Positions 7,619 to 20,982 of a stretch of 64,000 bases of DNA are shown in pieces; within the stretch, counting starts at the first letter, position 1, and each line of letters starts with the position of its first letter. The notes under the pieces are model-generated. The model was given only the letters and a program-made list of their open reading frames with translations. It searched no databases and was not told the origin of the DNA. Position numbers and translations under genes: made by a program. The DNA is taken from the NCBI GenBank assembly GCA_020849625.1, contig JADLFV010000128.1, positions 1 to 64,000 of the forward strand, read 5' to 3'. Source of the DNA: Phycisphaeraceae bacterium (lineage in GTDB: Bacteria; Planctomycetota; Phycisphaerae; Phycisphaerales; Phycisphaeraceae).

Positions 7619-9058
7619 ATGACACAAACGCAATCTTTCGATCTGGTGGTCATCGGCGGCGGACCAGCGGGCTACGTGGGGGCCATCCGGGCTGCCCAAC
7701 TGGGCCTGCGCACCGCCTGCGTGGAACGCGATCAGCTTGGCGGCATCTGCAACAACTGGGGCTGCATCCCCACCAAGGCCCTGCTGGCCGGGGCGGAGCT
7801 GTACCATCGCATGACCCATGAGGCCGAGCAGTGGGGCATCTCCGCGGACAACATCCGCCACGACTGGTCCAAGGTGATCGCCCGCTCCCGCGGCGTGGCG
7901 GACACCGGGGCCAAAGGCGTGGGGACGCTATTCAAGAAAAACAAGATCGAGCACTTTGCCGGCAGCGCCAAAATCACCGCCCCGGGTAAGGTGCAGGTGA
8001 CCGATGCCGATGGCAAACAGATCGCCGAGCTGGCGGCCAAAAACATCCTGATCGCCACCGGCGCCGTGCCGCGCCAACTTCCGGGGGCGGACTTCGACGG
8101 CGAGCGCATCATCAGCTTCAAGCAGGCCATGAGCCTGCCCCAGCAGCCCAAGAGCCTGCTGGTCGTCGGCTCCGGGGCCATCGGCATGGAGTTCGCCTAC
8201 TTCTACAACGCCTTTGGCACGCAGGTCACCGTCATCGAAATGCTCGACCGCCTGCTGCCCGTCGAGGATGACGAGATCAGCAAGGAGATCGCCCGCGCTT
8301 TCAAGAAGCAGGGCATCACCTGCCACACCAGCCACGTCACCACCGCGATCCAGAAGACCCCCGGAAGTAACACCAGCATCAAGGCGGTGATCGCACCGGT
8401 CAACGACAAAGAAAAAACGCAGACCCTCGAAGCCGACAAAGTCCTGGTCGCCATCGGCGTCAAGGGCAACTACGCCGGCCTGTTCGACGCCTCGCTGGGT
8501 ATCGAAACCTTCAAGGACCATATCAAAGTTGACTACCGCAAACGCGGCGCGACGTATGAAACAAGCGTCAAGGGGATCTATGCCGTGGGCGACGTCATCG
8601 GCCCGCCCTGGCTCGCCCACGTGGCCAGCGAGGAAGCGATCATCTGCGTCGAGCGCCTCGCGGGCCACACCGCGCCCGACATCGACTACAACGCCATCCC
8701 CGGCTGCACCTACTGCCACCCCCAGGTCGCCAGCGTCGGCCTGACCGAGCGGGCCGCCAGGGAACAGAACCTCGACGTCACAGTCGGCAAATTCCCCTTC
8801 CTGGCCAGCGGCAAAGCCCGCGCCCTGGGCGAGACGGCCGGCTTCGTCAAGATCATCGCCGACAAAAAGTACGGCCAGATCCTCGGCTGCCACATGATCG
8901 GCGACAACGTCACCGAACTGATCGCCGAACTCAGCCTGGCGTTACGCCTGGAAGCCACCGTCGATGACGTGATCGCCACCATCCACGCCCACCCCACGCT
9001 GAGCGAAGCGGTGCATGAAGCGACGCTCGGCGCGGAGGGGCGGATGATTCACTTGTAA
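7619..9058 (+). CDS. lpdA: Dihydrolipoyl dehydrogenase (E3)
   Basis: A 479-residue FAD disulfide oxidoreductase that reoxidises dihydrolipoyl groups of 2-oxoacid dehydrogenases and the glycine cleavage system using NAD+. FAD motif VVIGGGPAGYVGAIRAAQLG; redox pair Cys44 and Cys49 in GGICNNWGCIPTKALL (usual form GGTCLNxGCIPSK); NAD motif VVGSGAIGMEFA; C-terminal catalytic His458-Glu463 in HAHPTLSEAVHEA. The start at 7619 gives the usual MTQTQSFDLVVIGGG. TPGS near residue 248 matches an ACCCCCGGAAGT site (8357-8368) and may be a small insert. E2 is at 54.4 kb and gcvP at 18 kb. Divergent from the TrkA-N gene. Confidence 0.93.
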   Translation: MTQTQSFDLVVIGGGPAGYVGAIRAAQLGLRTACVERDQLGGICNNWGCIPTKALLAGAELYHRMTHEAEQWGISADNIRHDWSKVIARSRGVADTGAKGVGTLFKKNKIEHFAGSAKITAPGKVQVTDADGKQIAELAAKNILIATGAVPRQLPGADFDGERIISFKQAMSLPQQPKSLLVVGSGAIGMEFAYFYNAFGTQVTVIEMLDRLLPVEDDEISKEIARAFKKQGITCHTSHVTTAIQKTPGSNTSIKAVIAPVNDKEKTQTLEADKVLVAIGVKGNYAGLFDASLGIETFKDHIKVDYRKRGATYETSVKGIYAVGDVIGPPWLAHVASEEAIICVERLAGHTAPDIDYNAIPGCTYCHPQVASVGLTERAAREQNLDVTVGKFPFLASGKARALGETAGFVKIIADKKYGQILGCHMIGDNVTELIAELSLALRLEATVDDVIATIHAHPTLSEAVHEATLGAEGRMIHL

Positions 9059-9405
9059 CACGGATTCCATATGTAATTTGTGCGTCCATTCTCCTGTTAG
9101 CCCCGGGCTTTGCCCGGGGATACCCCCGGCTGAGCCGGGGGCTAATGGGGAGGATCGCATGAGGATTTATCGTGATCCGTATGACACGATGAATACGACA
9201 CGTTTTTCAGCGATCCGACCACCGCTCCCTCACGGTCGCGGCTCGATAAAACCTGTCGTGGCTCCATCAAACCGTTTCTCACACGCATTCATATCCGCCC
9301 AGAAACAGGGGGATCGCCTATTTGGAATTTCGGATGAGATGCGCAATGCCCTGCGGCGGATCATCGAGCAGTGGGAGCGGGCGCGGCAAGGGAAAAAGCC
9401 CACGG
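9059..9405. other. Convergent gap between lpdA and atpD; doubtful small ORF
   Basis: Holds a TTAGC...GCTAA palindromic element (9097-9145) and CCGCTCCCTCACGGTCGCGGCTC (9222-9244), a word that resembles a widespread REP-like sequence. An ATG at 9160 has GGGAGG upstream and opens a frame (MRIYRDPYDTMNTTRF, later GISDEMRNALRRIIEQWERARQGKK), but the frame crosses the REP-like word and runs into atpD on the other strand, so it is not called as a gene. Confidence 0.4.
9097..9145. repeat. TTAGC...GCTAA palindromic element, copy 1
   Basis: TTAGCCCCGGGCTTTGCCCGGGG followed by CCCCCGGCTGAGCCGGGGGCTAA: two small hairpins within an outer inverted pair TTAGCCCC/GGGGCTAA. Related elements with GTTTAGC...GCTAAAC ends lie at 38849-38900 and 41212-41268. 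It may act as a bidirectional terminator for lpdA and atpD. Confidence 0.65.
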
Positions 9406-10905
<1,500 letters not shown>

Positions 10906-11024
10906 TCAGTTAGAGCGAATTCGGCAGACAGGTTAGCGGAAGGCCGGGGGCGTTGCCAACCGGGAGTGCGGCGGGCGGTGGTGGTACATTGGTGGCGGAA
11001 AATCCAATTTCAGGCGAAGCGACC

Positions 11025-12077
11025 ATGAGGCGATGCGGGCACATGTTGGCGGCTGCGGCAATGGTGCTGGGATGGACGATCGCGGCTGTGGCGGATGAGC
11101 CGGCCCCAACGCCGCCGATGGTTTCGCAGATTGAGCAGCGGGCAGACGCGGTGCTGTCGCTTTGGCCGGTGGACCCTGCGCCGCTGAAGCCGGAGGTCAC
11201 GCAGGAGTCGGTCACCTATCGCACTTCGAAAGACGGCCAGATCAACCGGGTGATCTTTGACATCGCGCATCCGACGCTGACGGTCTTTCTACCCGGGCAA
11301 CCGGACGCCAAACGCCCCGCCATCGTGATCTGCCCCGGCGGCGGATATCGCGGCGTGGTGATCGATCGTGAAGGCTTTCGCATCGCGGACCGCCTGAGCC
11401 GGGCGGGTATGGCGTGTTTCGTGCTCAAGTATCGCCTGCCGGTGGGCGTGACACCGGGCGCGGACCAATTGCCGCCGCCGATCCAGGATGTGCAGCGGGC
11501 CATCCGCCTGGTGCGCAGTGAAGCGGAGAAGTGGAACATCGACCCGGCGCGCATCGGCGTGATCGGTTTCTCCGCCGGCGGTCACCTGGCGGGGATGGCG
11601 GCCACGCTGTATGAAGAGCGCGATGCTTCGGTGAATGATCCGCAGGCGGACGTGTCGTGTCGGCCGGACTTCGCGGCGTTGATGTATGCGGTGGCGTCGA
11701 TGCACGCGGACATTGCGCACATGGGCAGTCGCAACAATCTGATCGGCGAAAGCGCGAGCGTGGAGATCGAAGATCGCTTCAGCACCGCCCAGCGCATCAC
11801 GCCGGACGCGCCGCCGCTGTTCATCTGCCACGCCAAAGATGATGCCGCGGTGCCGATCGCCAATAGCGTGGGCATCGCAGCCGCGGCCGATGAAGTGGGC
11901 GTCGAGTATCTGTTCCTGCCGTTCGAGGTGGGCGGGCACGGGTTCTCCACCGGCTCGGCTGAGACCGGCACCGATGTGTGGATCGATCAATTTCTGTCGT
12001 GGCTGAGGGAAGGCGGCTTCCTGGCGGGCACTCTGTCGCCCAAAGCGCGACGGCTGGTGAGTTTGAAGATGCGTTGA
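11025..12077 (+). CDS. Exported alpha/beta-hydrolase (esterase), copy 1
   Basis: A 350-residue secreted hydrolase with a signal peptide ending AAVADEP. Fold markers: oxyanion region CPGGGYRGVVIDREG, nucleophile Ser183 in GFSAGGHLAG, acid in CHAKDDAAVP and His in VGGHGFSTG. The family is the BD-FAE/acetyl-xylan-esterase-like group of carbohydrate esterases; the substrate is not readable from sequence. A near-identical paralogue starts 32 bases downstream in the same direction, so this is a recent tandem duplication. Start ATG at 11025; the upstream extension to 10953 lacks a signal sequence. Confidence 0.85.
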   Translation: MRRCGHMLAAAAMVLGWTIAAVADEPAPTPPMVSQIEQRADAVLSLWPVDPAPLKPEVTQESVTYRTSKDGQINRVIFDIAHPTLTVFLPGQPDAKRPAIVICPGGGYRGVVIDREGFRIADRLSRAGMACFVLKYRLPVGVTPGADQLPPPIQDVQRAIRLVRSEAEKWNIDPARIGVIGFSAGGHLAGMAATLYEERDASVNDPQADVSCRPDFAALMYAVASMHADIAHMGSRNNLIGESASVEIEDRFSTAQRITPDAPPLFICHAKDDAAVPIANSVGIAAAADEVGVEYLFLPFEVGGHGFSTGSAETGTDVWIDQFLSWLREGGFLAGTLSPKARRLVSLKMR

Positions 12078-12109
12078 CCGGTTGAAACGAAAAAACAAGT
12101 GAGGCTGAC

Positions 12110-13153
12110 ATGAAACGATGCGGGTGCGTGCTGGGTGTTCTGGCGATCGTGAGTCTGTGGGCAGCGGCAGCATGGGCGGCCGAGCAGAATGAAGCGCCGC
12201 AACTGGTATCGCAGATCGAGCCGCGGGCCAACGCCGTTGTGGACCTTTGGCCGGTGGATCCTGCTCCGCTGAAGCCGCAGATCGAGCAGGAGATCAACGA
12301 GTATCGCGTCAATCGCAAGACCGGCGAACTCGACCGCGCCATCTGGTACGTCAATCATCCGACCATCAGCGTCTATCTCCCCGAGCATCCCGATCAAGCC
12401 CGGCCGGGGATCGTGATCTGTCCCGGCGGCGGCTATCGGGGCGTGATGATCGACCGCGAGGGCTACAACATCGCCGACCGCATGAACAAGCTCGGCATCG
12501 CCGCCTTCATTCTCAAGTATCGCCTGCCCATCGGCGTGACGCCTGGCGCCGATCAGTTGCCGTCGCCGGTGCAGGATGTGCAGCGTGCCATCCGCCTGGT
12601 GCGTAGTGAAGCGGAGAAGTGGAACATCGACCCCAATCGCCTCGGCGTGATCGGTTTCTCAGCCGGCGGATCGCTGGCGGGACTGGCATCCACGTTGTAC
12701 GACGAGCGAGACGTGTCGGTGAACGATCCGCTGGCGGACGTGTCGTGTCGTCCCGACTTCGCGGTGCTGGTGTACCCGGTGGCGTCGATGCACGCCGACG
12801 CGGCCCACATGGGCAGCCGCAACAATCTGATCGGCGAAGGCGCGAGCGTGCAAGTCGAAGATCGTTTCAGCACCGCCCAGCGCATCACGCCGGACACGCC
12901 GCCGCTCTTTCTGGTGCACGCTCGGGATGACAAGGTCGTGCCGATCGCCAACAGTGAGCAGATCGCTGCCGCTGCCGAGGAGGCCGGCGTCGCCCACGTG
13001 TTCGTGCAACTGGACATCGGCGGCCACGGCTTCGCCTTGGGATCCCCGGACAACGGCACCGATGTCTGGGTCGCCCGGCTCGTCACATGGCTCAAAGAAG
13101 GCGGATTCCTGCAGCCCGACCCCCGCCGCCCTGTGATACCGCTTCATCCATGA
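12110..13153 (+). CDS. Exported alpha/beta-hydrolase (esterase), copy 2
   Basis: A 347-residue paralogue of the upstream gene, alignable with few gaps from LVSQIEPRANAVVDLWPVDPAPLKP to the end. Signal peptide cleavage is likely after AAWAAE. Catalytic residues are conserved: CPGGGYRGVMIDREG, Ser184 in GFSAGGSLAG, Asp in VHARDDKVVP and His in IGGHGFALG. Differences concentrate in the signal peptide, residues 58-100 and the C-terminal tail (PDPRRPVIPLHP), suggesting neutral drift rather than loss of activity. Probably co-transcribed with copy 1; both likely release acyl groups from polysaccharides outside the cytoplasm. Confidence 0.85.
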   Translation: MKRCGCVLGVLAIVSLWAAAAWAAEQNEAPQLVSQIEPRANAVVDLWPVDPAPLKPQIEQEINEYRVNRKTGELDRAIWYVNHPTISVYLPEHPDQARPGIVICPGGGYRGVMIDREGYNIADRMNKLGIAAFILKYRLPIGVTPGADQLPSPVQDVQRAIRLVRSEAEKWNIDPNRLGVIGFSAGGSLAGLASTLYDERDVSVNDPLADVSCRPDFAVLVYPVASMHADAAHMGSRNNLIGEGASVQVEDRFSTAQRITPDTPPLFLVHARDDKVVPIANSEQIAAAAEEAGVAHVFVQLDIGGHGFALGSPDNGTDVWVARLVTWLKEGGFLQPDPRRPVIPLHP

Positions 13154-13231
13154 ACCATTGCTCTGATCCTGAGTCATGGTGCGCTGCTATACTGTTGACT
13201 GTTGATCACCCGGCCGCAGGGAGGCGCCGTC

Positions 13232-14239
13232 TTGTCCGTCACCGCCACAGATCACACGCAACCGAGCCCGGCCCAGGACGTGCAAGCTCATACGCCCCCC
13301 ATATCTTCTGCACACCATGACTCTGGCGCACCCTTCCGGGGGCGCGTGATCGCGATGATGAACCAGAAAGGCGGCGTCGGTAAAACCACCACGGCGGTCA
13401 ACCTCGGGGCCGCCCTCGCACGTCTGGGTCATCCCACGCTGCTGATCGACCTCGACCCGCAGGCCCACCTCTCGCTGCACCTGGGCGTCGATCACGATCA
13501 GATCACTCACAGCATGTACGACCTGCTGACCGACGCGGAGGTGGCTGCGTCGCAGGTAGTCTGGCAGGTGGCCGAGAACCTGGCGGTGCTGCCGGCCGAA
13601 GTGAACCTGGCGGGCGTGGAAGCGGAGCTGGCGGACCGCGTGGTGACCGGTGCGGCTCAGAACGTGCTCAAGTTAAAACTGATGCCGCTGCTAAATCGGG
13701 TATCGGGTGTCGGGTATCGGGTATCGCAAGGCAGCGAGCCGGCGCACGAACAGAAACCCGACACCCGAACCCCGATACCCGATACCCGATACCAGTTCGT
13801 CATCATCGACTGTCCGCCCTCGCTGGGACTGCTGACCATCAACGCATTGGTCATGGCCCGCGAGGTGATCGTGCCCATGCAGGCCCATTTTCTCGCCTTG
13901 CAGGGTCTGGGCAAGCTGTTCGAGACGATCACCATGGTGCGCCAGGGCATCAACCCGCAGTTGCGCGTCGGCGGCGTGGTGCTGTGCATGCACGAGAAAC
14001 AGACGCTGCTGGCCGGCGAAGTGATCGGCGACGTGAAGCGCTTTCTGGAAGAGGCCCGCCACACCGATCAGCCGTGGTCCGAAGCGGTGGTGTTCGATCC
14101 GCCCATTCGCCGCAACATCAAGCTGGCCGAGTCACCCAGCTTCGGCAAGAGTATTTTCGACTACGACGCTGCCTGTCACGGCGCGCAGGACTACGAAAAA
14201 CTGGCCCGTTCCGTGGCGGCGCATCGCGTGGGCAAGTGA
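13232..14239 (+). CDS. parA: ParA/Soj-family ATPase with in-frame repeat insertion
   Basis: A 335-residue MinD/ParA ATPase. Deviant Walker A KGGVGKTTTAVNLGA (about residues 46-60), Walker A' DLDPQAHLSLHLG, Walker B FVIIDCPPSLGLLTINAL and KLAESPSFGKSIFDYDAACHGAQDY at the C-terminus. TTG at 13232 was chosen as start because AGGGAGG (13218-13224) sits 7 bases upstream; the 35-residue leader before Walker A is longer than usual. Residues about 155-187, between LLNRV and YQFVIIDCPPS, are encoded by a heptamer hairpin (CGGGTAT/ACCCGAT, 13697-13790) and have no counterpart in ParA proteins. No parB is adjacent, so the role (chromosome partition versus another cargo) is open. Confidence 0.85.
   Translation: MSVTATDHTQPSPAQDVQAHTPPISSAHHDSGAPFRGRVIAMMNQKGGVGKTTTAVNLGAALARLGHPTLLIDLDPQAHLSLHLGVDHDQITHSMYDLLTDAEVAASQVVWQVAENLAVLPAEVNLAGVEAELADRVVTGAAQNVLKLKLMPLLNRVSGVGYRVSQGSEPAHEQKPDTRTPIPDTRYQFVIIDCPPSLGLLTINALVMAREVIVPMQAHFLALQGLGKLFETITMVRQGINPQLRVGGVVLCMHEKQTLLAGEVIGDVKRFLEEARHTDQPWSEAVVFDPPIRRNIKLAESPSFGKSIFDYDAACHGAQDYEKLARSVAAHRVGK
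13697..13790. repeat. Heptamer hairpin inside parA
   Basis: Left arm CGGGTAT, CGGGTGT, CGGGTAT, CGGGTAT (13697-13724); right arm ACCCGAC, ACCCGAA, CCCCGAT, ACCCGAT, ACCCGAT (13756-13790); spacer 31 bases. The array keeps the parA frame open (VSGVGYRVSQG ... KPDTRTPIPDTR). Confidence 0.93.
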
Positions 14240-14304
14240 TGGCCTCAAAGCCGCGCCAACGGGGGCGGTCGCATCTCATGCAAGCATTTTGAAGGGGACA
14301 CATC

Positions 14305-14745
14305 ATGCAGGAGCAACCGCCGATCAACACCGACATCGATTCGCAATACACCGCGTGGTGGCCGGCCATGGAGCCGCTGATCCAGACCCGGCCGTGGGTC
14401 AAGTTCCTGGCGATCCTCGGCTTCATCTGCTGCGGATTGCTGGTGCTGGTCGGATTTTTCATGCTGGCGGCCGGAGCGGCGGCCGGCAAGCCCATCGCCC
14501 TGCTCGGAATTGTTTATGCCGGCTCCTCGCTGCTTTATTACTTTCCCGCGAAATTTCTCTTGGAATATGCGGCAAAGATCAGCGCGTTTCAGCAGGCGCC
14601 CTCGATCGACGCCCTGGCCGCCGCTCTCACCCGGCAGAAATCCTTCTGGAAGTTCATGGGCATCCTGATGGTGGTGGTGCTTTGCTTTTATGCGATCATG
14701 CTCGTGCTGATGATTGCCCTGGCGATGATTGGGGCGGTGCGTTGA
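14305..14745 (+). CDS. Small membrane protein, DUF5362-like
   Basis: A 146-residue protein with three or four hydrophobic helices (about 35-55, 62-80 and 112-140). TRPWVKFLAILGFICCGLLV, LLYYFPAKFLLEYAAKIS and LTRQKSFWKFMGILM resemble the small DUF5362 membrane family, whose function is unknown. A good ribosome site (AAGGGGA) precedes the ATG at 14305. It sits 65 bases after parA on the same strand; co-transcription is possible but no functional link is apparent. Confidence 0.7.
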   Translation: MQEQPPINTDIDSQYTAWWPAMEPLIQTRPWVKFLAILGFICCGLLVLVGFFMLAAGAAAGKPIALLGIVYAGSSLLYYFPAKFLLEYAAKISAFQQAPSIDALAAALTRQKSFWKFMGILMVVVLCFYAIMLVLMIALAMIGAVR

Positions 14746-15100
14746 ACGGCTGACTGGCACCGATCTTCTGATTGAGTCCGAACCCGGGCAGACGAAGCAG
14801 GGCGGGGCAGAGCCTTTGAGCGATCCCATTGTCCCGTACGTGCGGGATCACAATAGTTTAGAATGCCTCCAGCGACCCGATGCAATGGGGCCCCACCGGG
14901 GGGGCGCCTGCCGGTTTTACGGGGTTTTGCCGGCCCCGGCTTCCTGGAGGGGCGCGTTGCGGCATATTTTCCCAGTATTGGTAGGAAATTTTTTTGAAAA
15001 TGGTTTTTCGTCAGAACCCGCTGACAGTAAACTGAAGGCAATGTCGGCAACCCGCGACACATCATCGCGCGGTGGGCCTGTTTGTTCTGGAGTGCATCGC
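14746..15100. other. Leader region of the metalloprotease gene
   Basis: No gene seen. The stretch is GC-rich on the left (CACCGGGGGGGCGCCTGCCGG) and becomes AT-rich near 14965-15010 (AGTATTGGTAGGAAATTTTTTTGAAAATGG), which is where a promoter for the downstream gene is most likely. No riboswitch motif was recognised. Confidence 0.4.
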
Positions 15101-16234
15101 ATGAAGAGGTTTTTTGGCATGAAACGAATACTCTACGCTGCTGTGGCGGTACTGGTGATCAACGGCTTGGCGTCTTCGGCCGGCGCGTTCGGGATCTTCG
15201 ACGCGGAGGCAGACGGTCTGCACGGCGGGTCACGCTGGGACTTTGCGTCGATCTACTTCAACGGTAATGAACGCTCGCTGCAGGGTGGCCTGCGCTATTC
15301 GCTGCAGGGCGGTTCATACCAGGCATTCAAGAACCAATTCACCTGGGAGGTGGTGCCCACCAATGCCCAGTTCAAGAGAACGGTGCGCAAGGCATTCGAA
15401 GCCTGGACCACGGTGGATCCGGCAACTGGATTTGGCACGAAGCTGCGGTTCCAGTCTGATCTGTCCACGCCGGTCAGCCGTCGGGTGGTCAGTTCGGTGC
15501 GCCTGGGCGCGGAGATCGACCTGTTCGCCGCCATGAGCGCTTCCAACTGGGATATCGAAGACGAAAACCTGCAGGGCGAGACCGCCTTCAGCAGCCGACA
15601 CATCGGCAATAAAAAGATCAGGCTGACTTCGGGCACCACCGGCTACAGCGGCTACGCCATCACCGGAGCGGACATCACGCTCAACAGCAACCCGGAAGCC
15701 ATCTGGACGCTGGGGTGGTTCCGCCTGGTGCTGGCGCACGAGATCGGCCACGCCCTGGGTCTGGCTGACGTGGACGTGGTGGGACCCGACGGCATGTTCA
15801 TCGACGACAACTACGAAGATGAACGCCCCGCCAAGTTGCGAAACTCCTTTGCCGCGAAAATCAACACCACCAATCCGGCTGCATCAGGCCACCTGCACCT
15901 GTACGAAGTGCCCAATGACGAAGAGGGCCTCGAACACCCCGCAGTGAACATCCTGATGGAGTCGGAACTCGATTCGGAATTGTACATGGCCTATCCCTAT
16001 CTGAGTAACGACGACTATGCCGGCCGCCAGTTCCTTTATCCCTATGTAACTCCACCCCAGCCATGGGATCTGGTCTCGGGGAAACTGTCTGGCGCGGAAG
16101 CGACGTTGTCGCACGTCTCCGGCGGCAACGCGGGTTTGTTGACCGATACGCGCAGCATCCCGGAGCCGGCATCGGGTGCGTTGGTGCTGGCAGGACTGCT
16201 CGTACTGCGGCGGCGAACGTCACGGGCGGGTTGA
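15101..16234 (+). CDS. Matrixin-like metalloprotease with PEP-CTERM anchor
   Basis: A 377-residue exported protein. The signal peptide is MKRILYAAVAVLVINGLASSAGA, preceded by MKRFFG if the first ATG is used; the second ATG (15119) is an equally plausible start with AAGAGG upstream. The zinc motif HEIGHALGLAD follows the matrixin pattern HExxHxxGxxD, with GADITLNSNPEAIWTLGWFRLVLA before it. The C-terminus is SIPEPASGALVLAGLLVLRRRTSRAG, a PEP-CTERM sorting signal: motif, hydrophobic helix, arginine cluster. It is thus expected to be exported and processed by an exosortase. The gene ends 15 bases inside the converging polX gene. Confidence 0.85.
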   Translation: MKRFFGMKRILYAAVAVLVINGLASSAGAFGIFDAEADGLHGGSRWDFASIYFNGNERSLQGGLRYSLQGGSYQAFKNQFTWEVVPTNAQFKRTVRKAFEAWTTVDPATGFGTKLRFQSDLSTPVSRRVVSSVRLGAEIDLFAAMSASNWDIEDENLQGETAFSSRHIGNKKIRLTSGTTGYSGYAITGADITLNSNPEAIWTLGWFRLVLAHEIGHALGLADVDVVGPDGMFIDDNYEDERPAKLRNSFAAKINTTNPAASGHLHLYEVPNDEEGLEHPAVNILMESELDSELYMAYPYLSNDDYAGRQFLYPYVTPPQPWDLVSGKLSGAEATLSHVSGGNAGLLTDTRSIPEPASGALVLAGLLVLRRRTSRAG

Positions 16235-17959
16235 GGCGAGCCACTTTTTCAGGGCCTTGGAGTCCAGACAGTTGACCACGTCGCCCCGGGTCAATCCCGC
16301 ACGGCGGGCGGTCAGCAGGCCATATCGCAGCTCATCGAGGTCGGCCGGGCCGTGGGCGTCGGTATTGATCGACAGCTTGCACCCGGCATCGGCCGCGGCG
16401 CGGGCATGAATGTCGCGCAGGTCCAGGCGATGGTGATTGGCGTTAATCTCCAGGGCGATGCCGCGCTCGGCCACGGCAGCGAAGATCGCTTTCATATCCG
16501 GGCTCAGCCCCTCGCGGCGATTGATGATGCGCCCGGTCAGATGGCCCATGAGGGTGACGTAAGGATTATCGATCGCCTTCAGGAATCGCGCGGTCGCCTT
16601 CTCCGGCGTCTGTGACAGCGCCCCGTGCGGCGAGGCCACCACAACATCCAGTTCCTTGAGCAAACTGTTGGGATAGTCCAGTTTGCCATCCGCCAGAATG
16701 TCTACTTCGCTGCCGGCCAGAACGGTGATGGTCTTTTTCATCTGGTCAGCGACATCGCGGATGTCCTGAATGTGCTGTTCGAGGCGCTCGGCGGATAAGC
16801 CATTGGCCTGCACCTGACCCTTGGAATGATCGGTGATGGCCACTGTGTGGAAGCCGCGATCGGCAGCGGCGGCGGCGAGCTGGCGAATCGACCAGCGCCC
16901 GTCGGAGGCGGTGGTGTGCGCGTGCAGTTCAGCGTGAATGTCCTTGAGCGTGATCAGCTCGGGCAATTGGTGCTGCGCTGCCAGTTTGATCTCGTCACGA
17001 TCCTCGCGCAACTCAGGTGGAATCCAGGAAAGCCCAAGCTTCTTGTAAATCTCCTGCTCGGTTTTTCCGGCCACGATCTTGCTCTCGTCCGCCTTCTCCG
17101 CCAGGCGATATTCGTTGAGCGTCCAGCCCTTGCTCAAGGCCAGTTCGCGCAGGGCGACGTTGTGCTCCTTGGAGCCGGTGAAGTAGAGCATCGCTGCGCC
17201 GTAGCTGTCGGGCTCGACCAGGCGCAGATCGACCTGCATGCCCTGCGGCGTGCGGATCGAGCACTTGGTGTCGCCTTTGGCCAACACGTCTTTGACCAGC
17301 TCCAGCTTCAGGAACGCATCGCGAATGGTCGGCGCATCCTTGCGGGAGCAGGAGACCAGCAGGTCGAGGTCGCCGATGGTTTCGCGGCCGCGGCGCAGGG
17401 AGCCGGCATAGGCTGCTTCCTTGACGCCCTTGATGTGGCGCAACTGTTCGACGAACCACTGGGCGATGGGAAGCGCTGCTCCGATGCGCATGCGCTGGTC
17501 GGCGCTCTGGGCAAAGGCGAGGTTCTTTTTGATGTTTTCGACTTTTTTGGCGCCGAAGCCCTTGAGTTGCTCCAGTTCGCCGGACTCGATCTTCTTTTTG
17601 AGCGTGGCAATATCGCTGACCTCGGCCTCGTGCCAGAGCTGAGCGACGCTTTTGGGCCCGACCCCCGGAATGTCGAGCAGATCGAGCAAACCCGGCGGCA
17701 CCTGCTTGAGAAGGTCCTGGTGATCGGCGATCTTGCCGGTGTCGAGGAACTCAGCGATGCGCTCGGCCGTGCCTTTGCCGACCCCCGGAAGTTGGGCGAT
17801 ATTTTCAGGCGTCATCGTTGCGACGTCATCCGCCAGTTCGCCGATGGTGCGGGCGGCATTTTCGAAGGCGATCACGCGGAAGCGATTGGCGCCCAGGATC
17901 AGCAGAAGATCAGCCATCTGCTGAAAAATGTCAGCCAGTTTCTCGTTGGGGCCTGCCAT
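16220..17959 (-). CDS. polX: DNA polymerase X family protein with PHP domain
   Basis: A 579-residue PolX. Order: helix-hairpin-helix region (residues 50-110, LPGVGKGTAERIAEFL and IPGVGPKSVAQLW), polymerase palm with GSLRRGRETIGDLDLLVS (metal-binding Asp197 and Asp199) and QVDLRLV supplying the third Asp, then a PHP domain from about residue 336 (ELHAHTTASDG, AITDHSKG, INTDAHGPADL). Bacterial PolX enzymes fill short gaps in base-excision repair, and the PHP domain carries 3'-5' exonuclease and AP-endonuclease-type activities. Length is normal. Convergent with the metalloprotease gene (15-bp overlap) and divergent from gcvP. Confidence 0.92.
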   Translation of the reverse strand: MAGPNEKLADIFQQMADLLLILGANRFRVIAFENAARTIGELADDVATMTPENIAQLPGVGKGTAERIAEFLDTGKIADHQDLLKQVPPGLLDLLDIPGVGPKSVAQLWHEAEVSDIATLKKKIESGELEQLKGFGAKKVENIKKNLAFAQSADQRMRIGAALPIAQWFVEQLRHIKGVKEAAYAGSLRRGRETIGDLDLLVSCSRKDAPTIRDAFLKLELVKDVLAKGDTKCSIRTPQGMQVDLRLVEPDSYGAAMLYFTGSKEHNVALRELALSKGWTLNEYRLAEKADESKIVAGKTEQEIYKKLGLSWIPPELREDRDEIKLAAQHQLPELITLKDIHAELHAHTTASDGRWSIRQLAAAAADRGFHTVAITDHSKGQVQANGLSAERLEQHIQDIRDVADQMKKTITVLAGSEVDILADGKLDYPNSLLKELDVVVASPHGALSQTPEKATARFLKAIDNPYVTLMGHLTGRIINRREGLSPDMKAIFAAVAERGIALEINANHHRLDLRDIHARAAADAGCKLSINTDAHGPADLDELRYGLLTARRAGLTRGDVVNCLDSKALKKWLASTRP

Positions 17960-18024
17960 GATGGATAAAGCTTATCACAAGCGGTCTTGATGTAGCGCTG
18001 AGGGGTGCTAGACTTGGTTGCCTT

Positions 18025-20980
<2,956 letters not shown>

Positions 20981-20982
<2 letters not shown>

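Noticed and set aside
14729-15100. N-terminal extension of the metalloprotease frame
   Set aside because: It lacks a signal sequence and consists of non-conserved leader DNA; the signal peptide at 15101/15119 fixes the start.
17661-17796. CCCCCGGAA words in polX and TTCCGGGGGC in lpdA (8077-8087)
   Set aside because: Here they encode native conserved motifs (IPGVG/LPGVG hairpin turns and LPGADFDG), so they are not counted as micro-inserts.
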